From NCBI RefSeq assembly GCF_003965815.1, contig NZ_RXOE01000007.1, forward strand, positions 245,758-309,757: a DNA stretch of 64,000 nucleotides. The letters run 5' to 3'. This document shows positions 1-7,355 of this stretch, piece by piece; positions within the stretch are counted from its first letter, which is position 1, and each line of letters starts with the position of its first letter. The notes under the pieces were generated by a model that worked only from the letters and a program-made list of their open reading frames with translations, searched no databases and was not told the DNA's origin. The stretch comes from Variovorax gossypii (GTDB lineage: Bacteria; Pseudomonadota; Gammaproteobacteria; Burkholderiales; Burkholderiaceae_C). The position numbers and the translations under genes are program-made.

Positions 1-643
1 CCAGCGGCGCGATCTCCAGCGCGTTGCGCTCGAAGGCCTTCTGCACCTTCTCGAAGCCCATCAGGTCGTAGAGCGCGTCGTACAGCGGGCGCAGGTACGG
101 GTCGACCTTCTGCGTCAGGTCACCGGGCAGGAAGCCCAGCCGCTCTCCGGCTTCGACGGCCGGCCGCGTCAGCACGATGCGCTGCACGGCGGCGCGCTCC
201 AGTGCATCGACCGCGCAGGCCACCGCGAGATACGTCTTGCCGGTACCGGCCGGGCCTATGCCGAAGGTGATGTCGTGCTTGGCGATGTTGTCCAGGTAGA
301 TCGCCTGCGTGGGCGTGCGCGGCCGCAGGTCGCCGCGGCGGGTGACGAGCATCGCCACGTCCTCGTCGCCGTCGATCATTCCGCCGTCGCCGGCCAGCGT
401 GAGCTGCACCACCGCCGCGTCGATGGGCCGCTGCGCGATCTCGTAGAGCGCCTGCAGCACGTCCATCGCGCGCTGCGCGGCGGCCTTGTGCCCGTCGACC
501 TTGAACTGCTCGTGGCGGTGCGCGATCTTCACGTCCAGCGCCTCCTCGATGCGGCGCAGGTGGGCGTCCAGCGGGCCGCACAGGTGGCTGAGGCGCGAAT
601 TGTTCAGTGGGGTAAAGGTGTGTCGCAGAATCACGCCGGACAT
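1..643 (-). CDS. phoH: PhoH family ATPase, C-terminal part outside window
   Basis: Cytoplasmic PhoH-type nucleotide-binding protein, a P-loop ATPase linked in this family to RNA metabolism and phosphate starvation. About 214 N-terminal residues are visible and the gene runs off the left edge. Reading the minus strand, the Walker A motif GPAGTGKT lies near residue 136 (about 215-240), followed by LTRPAVEAGERLGFLPGD, a PhoH signature. The N-terminal part before the P-loop matches the usual PhoH-like proteins with a small RNA-binding-like domain. ATG at 641-643 is taken as start. A GTG three codons later (634-632, giving V-I-L-R-H) is also plausible, since relatives often begin at that residue. 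No convincing Shine-Dalgarno is seen. The gene is divergent from ruvA with only 20 bp between the starts, so the promoters must overlap the opposite coding region. Confidence 0.93.
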   Translation of the reverse strand, partial: MSGVILRHTFTPLNNSRLSHLCGPLDAHLRRIEEALDVKIAHRHEQFKVDGHKAAAQRAMDVLQALYEIAQRPIDAAVVQLTLAGDGGMIDGDEDVAMLVTRRGDLRPRTPTQAIYLDNIAKHDITFGIGPAGTGKTYLAVACAVDALERAAVQRIVLTRPAVEAGERLGFLPGDLTQKVDPYLRPLYDALYDLMGFEKVQKAFERNALEIAPL

Positions 644-663
644 TTCAAGGAAAAAGGGCACCC

Positions 664-1236
664 ATGATAGGCAAACTGACCGGCACCCTGGCTGAGCGCA
701 ATCCGCCGCAGGTGGTCGTGGACTGCAACGGCGTCGGCTACGAGGTCGACGTGCCGATGAGCACGTTCTACAACCTGCCGAACGTCGGCACCAAGGTTTC
801 GCTGCTAACGCACTTCGTCGTGCGCGAGGACGCGCAGATTCTCTACGGCTTCGGCACCGCCGAGGAGCGCGCGGCCTTCCGCCAGCTCATCAAGATCACC
901 GGCGTGGGCCCGCGCACCGCGCTGGGCCTGCTCTCGGGCATGAGCGTGGGCGAGCTCTCGCAGGCGATCACCACGCAGGAGCTGGGCCGGCTCGTGAAGA
1001 TCCCGGGCATCGGCAAGAAGACGGCCGAGCGGCTGCTGCTGGAGCTCAAGGGCAAGCTTGGCGCCGACATCGGCCTGCCGGCGCACGCCGCCTCCGACGC
1101 GCAGGCCGACATCCTGCAGGCGCTGGTCGCGCTGGGCTACAGCGACAAGGAGGCCGCGCTCGCGCTCAAGGCGCTGCCGAAGGACGCGACGGTGAGCGAG
1201 GGCATCAAGATGGCGCTGAAGTCGCTCGCCAAGTAG
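664..1236 (+). CDS. ruvA: Holliday junction branch migration complex subunit RuvA
   Basis: RuvA binds Holliday junctions as a tetramer and loads the RuvB motor for branch migration in recombinational repair. The 190-residue product has the family length. It begins MIGKLTGTL, with the OB-fold N-terminal domain, then two helix-hairpin-helix segments (around ITGVGPRTAL and IPGIGKKTAE) and the flexible linker before the C-terminal RuvB-binding domain (LVALGYSDKEAALAL). An AAGGAAAAAGGG purine run sits just before the ATG. ruvA is not next to ruvB here: ruvB starts at 18046, about 17 kb downstream, with unrelated operons between them. Confidence 0.98.
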   Translation: MIGKLTGTLAERNPPQVVVDCNGVGYEVDVPMSTFYNLPNVGTKVSLLTHFVVREDAQILYGFGTAEERAAFRQLIKITGVGPRTALGLLSGMSVGELSQAITTQELGRLVKIPGIGKKTAERLLLELKGKLGADIGLPAHAASDAQADILQALVALGYSDKEAALALKALPKDATVSEGIKMALKSLAK

Positions 1237-1258
1237 GCCTCGGCCAGCGGGCGGCTGC

Positions 1259-2254
1259 TCACTCGAGCGTCAGCCCGATGTCCTTCACCAGCACGCTCCA
1301 GTCGTGCAGGTCCTTCTGCATCGTCGCGGCGAACTGCTCGGGCGTGTTCTGCGGCAGGTCGGTGAAGTTGAGTTCGCGCAGGCGCTGCACCACGGCCGGG
1401 TCCTTCAGCACCTGGTTCACGGCGATGTTGAGCTTCTTCACGATGGCCGGCGGCGTCTTCGCGGGCGCCAGCACGCCGTACCACGAGTAGTTGGTGAAGG
1501 GGTAACCGGCCTCGGTCATCGTCGGCACATCGGGCAGCATCGGGATGCGCGATGGCCCGCTGTTGGCCAGCGCCTTCAGCCGCCCGGCGCGTACCAGCTC
1601 CACCGTGGACGACATGTCGGCGAACGCAGCGTCCACCTGGCCGCCCATCAGGTCCTGCACGCAGGGGCCGCTCCCCTTGTAGGGCACGTGCGTCATCGCA
1701 AGGCCCGCCTGCTTCTTGAGGCTTTCCATCGCGAGGTGGCCGCCCGAGCCGTTGCCCCACGAGCAGTAGTTGAGCTTGTCGGGGCGCGCCTTGGCATAGG
1801 CGACGAATTCCTTGAGCGTCTTCACCGGCAGGTCCTGCCGCACCAGCAGCAGGTTGCCGCCGCGCCCGATCTGCGCCACCGGCGCGAAGTCCTTCACCGG
1901 GTCGTAGGGCAGCTTCCTGTAGAGGCTGGGGTTCACCACCATCGCCGCGGCGTAGGTGAACAGCAGCTTGTAGCCGTCGGGCGTGGCGCGCGCTGCGAGT
2001 TCGGTGCCGAGGATGCCGTTGGCGCCGGGGCGGTTGTCGATGATGAAGGGCTGCTTCAGCTGCTTGGAGAGCGCGTCCGCGATCAGTCGCGAGATGGTGT
2101 CGGTGCCGCCCGCGGCTGCCGTGGGCACGATCAGCGTCACCGGCTTGTCGGGGTAGGCATCGGCGCCTTGCGCGTGGACGGCCGTCACCGCCCAGGCCGC
2201 GAGCGCGCCCAGCGCAAACGCACGCAGGTGGCGCCGGAGGAGTGTGGTTCTCAT
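1259..2254 (-). CDS. Bug/TctC-family periplasmic substrate-binding protein
   Basis: Periplasmic solute receptor of the Bordetella uptake gene (Bug)/TctC family, binding an unknown, probably carboxylated, solute. The 331-residue product starts with an Arg-rich signal peptide ending near VTAVHAQG. The mature protein opens with the typical YPDKPVTLIVPTAAAGGTD segment, in which the backbone around AAGGTD contacts ligand carboxylates. It is the last gene of a minus-strand cluster starting at the porin (10554), 30 bp downstream of the MBL-fold gene. No TctA/TctB membrane subunits are present, so it is an orphan receptor, as is common in Burkholderiales. It might work with permease subunits encoded elsewhere or act as a sensor. 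Substrate cannot be told from sequence. Confidence 0.93.
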   Translation of the reverse strand: MRTTLLRRHLRAFALGALAAWAVTAVHAQGADAYPDKPVTLIVPTAAAGGTDTISRLIADALSKQLKQPFIIDNRPGANGILGTELAARATPDGYKLLFTYAAAMVVNPSLYRKLPYDPVKDFAPVAQIGRGGNLLLVRQDLPVKTLKEFVAYAKARPDKLNYCSWGNGSGGHLAMESLKKQAGLAMTHVPYKGSGPCVQDLMGGQVDAAFADMSSTVELVRAGRLKALANSGPSRIPMLPDVPTMTEAGYPFTNYSWYGVLAPAKTPPAIVKKLNIAVNQVLKDPAVVQRLRELNFTDLPQNTPEQFAATMQKDLHDWSVLVKDIGLTLE

Positions 2255-2284
2255 GTCTTGTCTCCTGATCTCTGTATCGGTCTG

Positions 2285-3562
2285 TCAGTGGATGCCGAAG
2301 CGCCCCTGCGTTCCCTGCTCGATCATGTCCGCACCGACGCGATACAGGTTGCGCGACACGTAACTGGGCACCTGCCGCGCGCGCTCGCGCAGCCACTCGG
2401 CCTTGAGCGAGCGCGCTTCCGCGATCTCGGGCGCGTCGCCCTCGGCGATGGCCAGCAGGTCGATCACGTGCAGCGCCAGCTGCCAGCGGCCTTCCTTCGC
2501 CAGGCTGCACGCATGCGCGATCACGCCGCGCTTGTCGGTGATGGCCTCGGCGACGGCCCGGCCGATGGTCTCGGGCGCCTCGGGGTGCAGCGAGGTCGGG
2601 TTGCGGTCCCACCAGCCGTTCTCCGAGCGGTAGATGTCGCGCACGATGTAGCCGGGGTCGCCGTAGGTGGGCTTCATCCACTCGACACCGAACAGCTCGT
2701 CGGGAAAGCGGATGCGCGCGAGCACGCCGCGCTCGTTGAAGCCCTCGTTCATCAGCCGCACGACCTCGGCGCGCAGCCAGCGCAGCGCCCGCGCTGTGTG
2801 CGTGAGCACGTGCCGCACCTGCTCCTCGCCTTCGAGCGTGGCGCCGAACTCGCGCACCGCCTTGCGCGCGCCGAGCGCCGCGAGCGCATCGAGCGTGTCG
2901 GCCCAGCGCACCGTGTCGCGCATCGTGCGAAAGGGCGTGCCGATGTTGGGAATCGAGTCGATCAGCGCCGCGCCGCCGTACAGCACGCGCTGCGACGGGC
3001 TCCACAGCGCGATCGCGTCGTCGGTCTCCGAAGGCGCCCAGCGCAGCTCGATACGGCTGTCGCCCTGGCCGATATGCAGCCGGTCGTCGAAGGTTTCCGT
3101 GGGCGCGTGCATGGTGAGCCGACGGTCGAAGAAGCTGGCGGGCCGGTTGAACTGGATCTCGGCCATGCGGTGCTGCAGCGCCTCGGTTTCCCGGTAGCGG
3201 GCCTGGCGTCGCAGCACGTTGCGGTGTGCGATGACGCGAGGCGGCGCATCCCCGCGCTGCGCGGCATGCGCGAGCCACATCGGCACGCCGGAGTTGTAGC
3301 CCACGTGCCCGTGGCTGTAGCAAAGCGCATGCAGCGGCGCGTTGCTGAGCTGGCGCACCGCGTCGATCATTCCCTGCGTCACCGGGCCGCCCGGCCCGGC
3401 ATCGATCACCACCAGGCCGGCGTCCGTCTCGGCCACGAAGGACTGACCCTGCCCGCGCAGGATGTGCAGGCCCGGCGCCACCGTCTCGGTGCCCGTGCCG
3501 ACGATGAGGAAAGGCTTCTCCTGCTCGGCCTTGTCGATGTTGCTCGTGTCTTTCGTGTTCAT
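2285..3562 (-). CDS. MBL-fold protein with alkylsulfatase-type dimerisation domain
   Basis: A 425-residue metallo-beta-lactamase-fold protein related to SdsA-type alkyl sulfatases. The N-terminal MBL part (LVVIDAGPGGPVTQGM, then YSHGHVGYNSG near residues 82-92) is followed by the helical dimerisation domain (GVEWMKPTYGDPGYIVRDIY) and the WQLALHVIDLL segment typical of alkyl-sulfatase C-termini. The metal-binding signature is altered: the usual H-x-H-x-D-H reads H-G-H-V-G-Y, so the Asp and third His are missing. Either it is a divergent subgroup with another metal set or it is not a zinc hydrolase. Its ATG overlaps the stop of the upstream DUF1254 gene by 4 bp, so translation is probably coupled. 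No signal peptide is obvious, unlike secreted SDS hydrolases. Confidence 0.85.
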   Translation of the reverse strand: MNTKDTSNIDKAEQEKPFLIVGTGTETVAPGLHILRGQGQSFVAETDAGLVVIDAGPGGPVTQGMIDAVRQLSNAPLHALCYSHGHVGYNSGVPMWLAHAAQRGDAPPRVIAHRNVLRRQARYRETEALQHRMAEIQFNRPASFFDRRLTMHAPTETFDDRLHIGQGDSRIELRWAPSETDDAIALWSPSQRVLYGGAALIDSIPNIGTPFRTMRDTVRWADTLDALAALGARKAVREFGATLEGEEQVRHVLTHTARALRWLRAEVVRLMNEGFNERGVLARIRFPDELFGVEWMKPTYGDPGYIVRDIYRSENGWWDRNPTSLHPEAPETIGRAVAEAITDKRGVIAHACSLAKEGRWQLALHVIDLLAIAEGDAPEIAEARSLKAEWLRERARQVPSYVSRNLYRVGADMIEQGTQGRFGIH

Positions 3563-4899
3563 GCAGCCTCCCCGGTACGGACCAGTGCCGGCAGCGCATA
3601 GCGGCCGTCCAGCATTTCCTCGCGCGGCACATAGGCGCGCAGGCAGAGATAGAAATCGCCGGCAGGTGCCGGCAGCCAGTTCGCCTGCGCGGCCTCGCCT
3701 TCGGGGCGCGCATGCTGGATATGCAGCGTGAGCCCGCCGTCGGCGTCGCGGCGCAGGTCGGGCGTGCGGTCGCCGATCGCGTAGCGGTCGATGGGGTTGT
3801 CCACCAGCATGTAGTCGCGGCTGTCGTACATCGTGAGCGACCAGAAGGCCTCGACCGGCGGCAGCGTGCCGGGCGCGAAGCGCAGCGTGTAGCGGCCGCT
3901 TCCGTTGAGCTTGCGCCCCGAGGCGTCGTTCCAGGCCAGCGGATAGGTCGCCTCGCGGCTCTCGAGCATGCCGATGTACTTGAGCGCCACCAGCGCGCGC
4001 GCCAGGTGGTCGTCGCCGAAGCTGCCTTCGACCAGCGGCATCTGCACCCAGCCGGAGGGCGCCGTGGACCCGGACTGCGCGCCGCGCAGCCGCGGCAGCA
4101 CGGCATCGAGCGCGTCCTGCAGCACGCTGCGCTGCGTGTCGTCGAGTGCATCGGCGTCAGGCCCGAGACCGAGTGCGGCGAAGCGGGCGATCAACCCGGC
4201 ATCGCGCGCGGGCGGCGGGTTCTCGCGCAGCGCGCGGTTCACCTGCGCCGCGAAGTGTTCGGCGCTCAGCGGCGCCTTCGGGTCGCAGGCCGGGCCGAAG
4301 TGCTTCGGCATCGAAGAGGCCTTGCCCGCCTGCCAGTCGCCGAGCGTGCGCACGATGAAGCCGTCCTGCAGCGCATTGACGGCAGGCACGTCCTGCGGCC
4401 CGTCGACCAGGATGCGGCCGATCACCCAGAGCCAGCGCGTCGGCGCCTCGACATGCGAGCCGGCCTCGCGGAACGCGGCCGGCACTTCTCCGCGCCAGCC
4501 CGGTGGCGTGACGAGAAACGAACGCGCGGCCGTGCCCGTGAGCCGCTGGCCGATGTGCGCGAAGGGGTTCGTGTAGAAGTCCAGCAGGCCCAGCACGTAG
4601 TAGCGCCCGGCGGTATCGGGCACATCGATCACGAGCGGCCCGTCGCCCAGGTCCAGCCACGCGTTGGTGTAGAGCGTGTCGTTGTTCGGCGTCACCACGC
4701 GGCTCTTGCCCGCGCCCAGCAGCTGACGCGCGTGCGTGAACACGTTGCACCAGCGCCGGGGCTTCGGAGCTTCTCCTGCGATGTCGGTGCGCTGCGGCGA
4801 GGTGGCTGCGCGCATGCGGCTCATCTCGTAGAGCGGGAAGGCGTAGACGATGGCCTCCTCGGCCAGCGTGCGCAGTTCGTTGTCGATGGGCATCGGCAC
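3559..4899 (-). CDS. DUF1254/DUF1214 domain protein
   Basis: A 446-residue protein with an N-terminal DUF1254 region (VYAFPLYEMSRMR, near residue 18; TPNNDTLYTNAWLDL near residue 75, a family hallmark) and a C-terminal DUF1214 region (WSLTMYDSRDYMLVDNP, then GDRTPDLRRDADGGLTLHIQ). Biochemical function is not established for the family. No signal peptide is visible, although many relatives are secreted. It lies 3 bp after the related gene at 4903-6291 and overlaps the MBL gene, so the two DUF1254 proteins and the MBL protein are made from one message. A tandem paralog pair in one operon may suggest a heteromer or two related substrates (inference). Confidence 0.86.
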   Translation of the reverse strand: MPMPIDNELRTLAEEAIVYAFPLYEMSRMRAATSPQRTDIAGEAPKPRRWCNVFTHARQLLGAGKSRVVTPNNDTLYTNAWLDLGDGPLVIDVPDTAGRYYVLGLLDFYTNPFAHIGQRLTGTAARSFLVTPPGWRGEVPAAFREAGSHVEAPTRWLWVIGRILVDGPQDVPAVNALQDGFIVRTLGDWQAGKASSMPKHFGPACDPKAPLSAEHFAAQVNRALRENPPPARDAGLIARFAALGLGPDADALDDTQRSVLQDALDAVLPRLRGAQSGSTAPSGWVQMPLVEGSFGDDHLARALVALKYIGMLESREATYPLAWNDASGRKLNGSGRYTLRFAPGTLPPVEAFWSLTMYDSRDYMLVDNPIDRYAIGDRTPDLRRDADGGLTLHIQHARPEGEAAQANWLPAPAGDFYLCLRAYVPREEMLDGRYALPALVRTGEAA

Positions 4900-4902
4900 G
4901 GC

Positions 4903-6291
4903 TCAGCTCTCTTGTGCCTGCAGGGCCGGAACGCGCCAGCTCTGCACGCCTTCGCGCGGGTAGTACATGCGCAGGATCAGGTAGAAGCGCCCGGCCGGCG
5001 CGGGCAGCCAGTTCGCGGCGTCGGACGGACGCGTGTGGCTCATGTGGATCTCCAGGCCGCCGTCGGCACCGTGCTTCAGGCCGGGCGTGCGGTCGCCGAT
5101 GGCGTGGCGCTTGATCTCGTTGGGGTAGAGGAAACGGTCGGCGTCGTAGAGCGTCACCGACCAGAAGGCATCCGCCGGCGGCAGGTCGTCGGCCTCGAAG
5201 CGCATCGTGTAGCTGCGCTTGCCGTCCAGCGGTTCCTGCTTCGCGTCGTAATGCGCCGCGGCGTACACGGCCTCGCTGGTGGCCAGCGCGCCCAGGCCCA
5301 GGTAGGCGGTGCGGGCGCGGCCGAGGAACTCGTTGCCGTAGCGGCCCGTGGCGGGCGCCATCGACCAGGGCTTGGGACGGCGGTTGCGGCCTGCAGCACC
5401 GACGAGCTGCACGCCTTCGGCGAAGCCCTCGATCAGGCCTTCGCGCGCGGGCTCGTCCAGCGAGTCCCATGAGAAGGCTGCGTCCGGCCGCAGCCCGGCC
5501 TGGCCGAACCAGGCCACCAGCGCGCGGTCTTCCACGCGGCCCGGCGCCTCGGCGAGCTCGCGGCACATGTTGGTGAAGAAGCGCTGCGCCACCTGCGCGG
5601 CCGGCTCGCCGTTCTCGAAGGCTGCGGCCATCGCGTCCACCAGAGGGCCGTCCCAGTGCTCGACAGCGGACGGCCGACCCTGCAGCACGGTGCCGGGGGC
5701 GGGGGCCAGCCTGATCTCGGACTGCAGCGCGCGCGCTGCCAGCCAGTCGCTTTCGTCGCCTACGAGGATGCGGCCGATCAGCCAGACGAGATCGGTCGGG
5801 CAATGCACCACGCGGTGGCCCGCGAGCGATTCCGGCACCGTGCCGCCGGGACCGACGAGCACCACGGTCTCTCCATCGGGGTTGCAGTTGCGCGGCCCCA
5901 GGTTCTCGAAGTTCTCGGTATAGGCGTCGTACAGCGGCAGCACGAAGTAGCGCCCCGGGTGGCGCGACGACGCGGGCACCGTCAGCAGCATCGGCCCATG
6001 GGCCAGGTGGACCCATGCGATGGTGTAGAGCAGGTCGTTGGCCGGCGTCACCACGTCGCGGTCTTCATGGGTGGAGGGGCGCGGTGCGTGGTGCAGCGTG
6101 TTCAGCGGCGCGCGCACGTCCGAGCCGTGCGAGGCTCCGGCGCGGCGCTCGGCCTGCGGCGCGGTCTGCATGGCGCAGGTGCGGTAGGTCTCGGTGAGCG
6201 GGTAGCCGTAGACGAAGGCGGCCAGGCCGACGGAGCGGGCGAGCGCCTTGCGCGCGAGGACGACGGCGAGATCGGGATCGGGAGCGTTCAT
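4903..6291 (-). CDS. DUF1254/DUF1214 domain protein (paralog)
   Basis: Second DUF1254/DUF1214 protein of the operon, about 462 residues from the chosen start. It shows FVYGYPLTETYRTCAMQ, TPANDLLYTIAWVHLAHGP, and the C-terminal WSVTLYDADRFLYPNEIKR followed by AIGDRTPGLKHGADGGLEIH, parallel to its neighbour but well diverged from it. An ATG nine codons upstream (6318) is in frame. The ATG at 6291, preceded by AGAGACATCCACC, has the better ribosome-binding site and gives MNAPDPDLAV. The gene follows the Bug receptor gene by about 50 bp. Function unknown. Confidence 0.85.
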   Translation of the reverse strand: MNAPDPDLAVVLARKALARSVGLAAFVYGYPLTETYRTCAMQTAPQAERRAGASHGSDVRAPLNTLHHAPRPSTHEDRDVVTPANDLLYTIAWVHLAHGPMLLTVPASSRHPGRYFVLPLYDAYTENFENLGPRNCNPDGETVVLVGPGGTVPESLAGHRVVHCPTDLVWLIGRILVGDESDWLAARALQSEIRLAPAPGTVLQGRPSAVEHWDGPLVDAMAAAFENGEPAAQVAQRFFTNMCRELAEAPGRVEDRALVAWFGQAGLRPDAAFSWDSLDEPAREGLIEGFAEGVQLVGAAGRNRRPKPWSMAPATGRYGNEFLGRARTAYLGLGALATSEAVYAAAHYDAKQEPLDGKRSYTMRFEADDLPPADAFWSVTLYDADRFLYPNEIKRHAIGDRTPGLKHGADGGLEIHMSHTRPSDAANWLPAPAGRFYLILRMYYPREGVQSWRVPALQAQES

Positions 6292-6340
6292 GGTGGATGT
6301 CTCTTTGCTGGAGTTCATGGAATGCGGATGGGCGCGGCGC

Positions 6341-7333
6341 TCAATCGAGCTTCACGCCAGTGGCCTGCGTGAGCCGCAGCGTCACGGGAAGGAATGCCTT
6401 GTAGGCGGCAGTGGCCTCGGCCGGCAGGTTGCCCACCGGCTCGGCGCCCAGCTCCTCGATGCGCCGGCTCACTTCCGGCTGGCGGACCACAGCGCTGACT
6501 TCGCGCCCGAGCCGTTCGATCACCGCGTCGGGCGTCTTCGCCGGTGCCATCAGCGAGGTCGGCCCGGTGAGCGCGTACACCTCGTCGGCGTAGCCCTGCT
6601 CGGCGAAGGTCGGCACATCGGGCAGCGCCCTGGCGCGGCGCGGGCCGGCCACCGCCAGCGGTCGCAGCTTGCCGGCCGCGATGTATGGCTGCAGCGTGGT
6701 GACCGAGCCCACGGTCATGTTGATGACGCCGCTGATCAGGTCCACCGCCATCGGGCTTTCGCCCTTGTAGGGCACGTGCAGCGTCTGCAGGCCGTAGGTC
6801 TTGTCCATGTAGACCTGGATCTGGTGCGGCTGCGTGCCCGGGCCCCACGAGCCCATCGTGTACTTGCCGGGCGCGGCCTTCACGGTGGCGATCAGGCTCT
6901 TGAAGTCCTTGGCCGGTACCGAGGGGTGAACCGCCAGCACGGTGCGCGTGGTGGCGATGTCCGAGACCATGCGCAGGTCGGTGCGCGGGTCGTAGGGCAG
7001 CTTGCTGTAGAGCACCATGTTCGCGGTGACCGGGCCCGGCACCGTCAGCAGCAGCGTGTAGCCGTCGGGCGCGCTCTTGGCGACGTAGTCGGTGCCGATG
7101 ATTCCGCCCGCGCCGCTGCGGTTCTCGACCACCACCGGCTGGCCCAGCCGCCTCGACAGCCCCTCCGCCACGATGCGCGCGAGGATGTCGGTGGAGCCGC
7201 CCGCCTGGTACTGCACGATGATGCGCAGCGGCTTCGACGGAAAGGGCGCTTCGGCCTGCGCGCTGCCTGCTGCGAGCGCGATGGCGGCGCCGATGCTGCC
7301 GAGCAGGGCGCGTTGTCTTTTCGATGTCGTCAT
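6341..7333 (-). CDS. Bug/TctC-family periplasmic substrate-binding protein
   Basis: Second Bug/TctC receptor of the cluster, 330 residues. It has an N-terminal signal peptide (GAAIALAAGSAQA) and the mature start FPSKPLRIIVQYQAGGSTD. The pattern YKLPYDPRTDL and the TLHVPYKGESPMAVDLISG segment are typical. It is clearly different in sequence from the receptor at 1259-2254, so the two probably recognise different ligands or conformers. It is 22 bp downstream of the acyl-CoA synthetase gene, which suggests the imported solute is an organic acid activated to a CoA thioester. No cognate permease subunits are nearby. Confidence 0.93.
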   Translation of the reverse strand: MTTSKRQRALLGSIGAAIALAAGSAQAEAPFPSKPLRIIVQYQAGGSTDILARIVAEGLSRRLGQPVVVENRSGAGGIIGTDYVAKSAPDGYTLLLTVPGPVTANMVLYSKLPYDPRTDLRMVSDIATTRTVLAVHPSVPAKDFKSLIATVKAAPGKYTMGSWGPGTQPHQIQVYMDKTYGLQTLHVPYKGESPMAVDLISGVINMTVGSVTTLQPYIAAGKLRPLAVAGPRRARALPDVPTFAEQGYADEVYALTGPTSLMAPAKTPDAVIERLGREVSAVVRQPEVSRRIEELGAEPVGNLPAEATAAYKAFLPVTLRLTQATGVKLD

Positions 7334-7355
7334 GCGATCTGTCTCCGGTCGTTGT

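Noticed and set aside
1137..4151. Very long minus-strand reading frame (about 1000 codons) across ruvA and the Bug and MBL genes
   Set aside because: High-GC shadow frame; low-complexity Arg/Ala/Gly composition and full overlap with well-supported genes.
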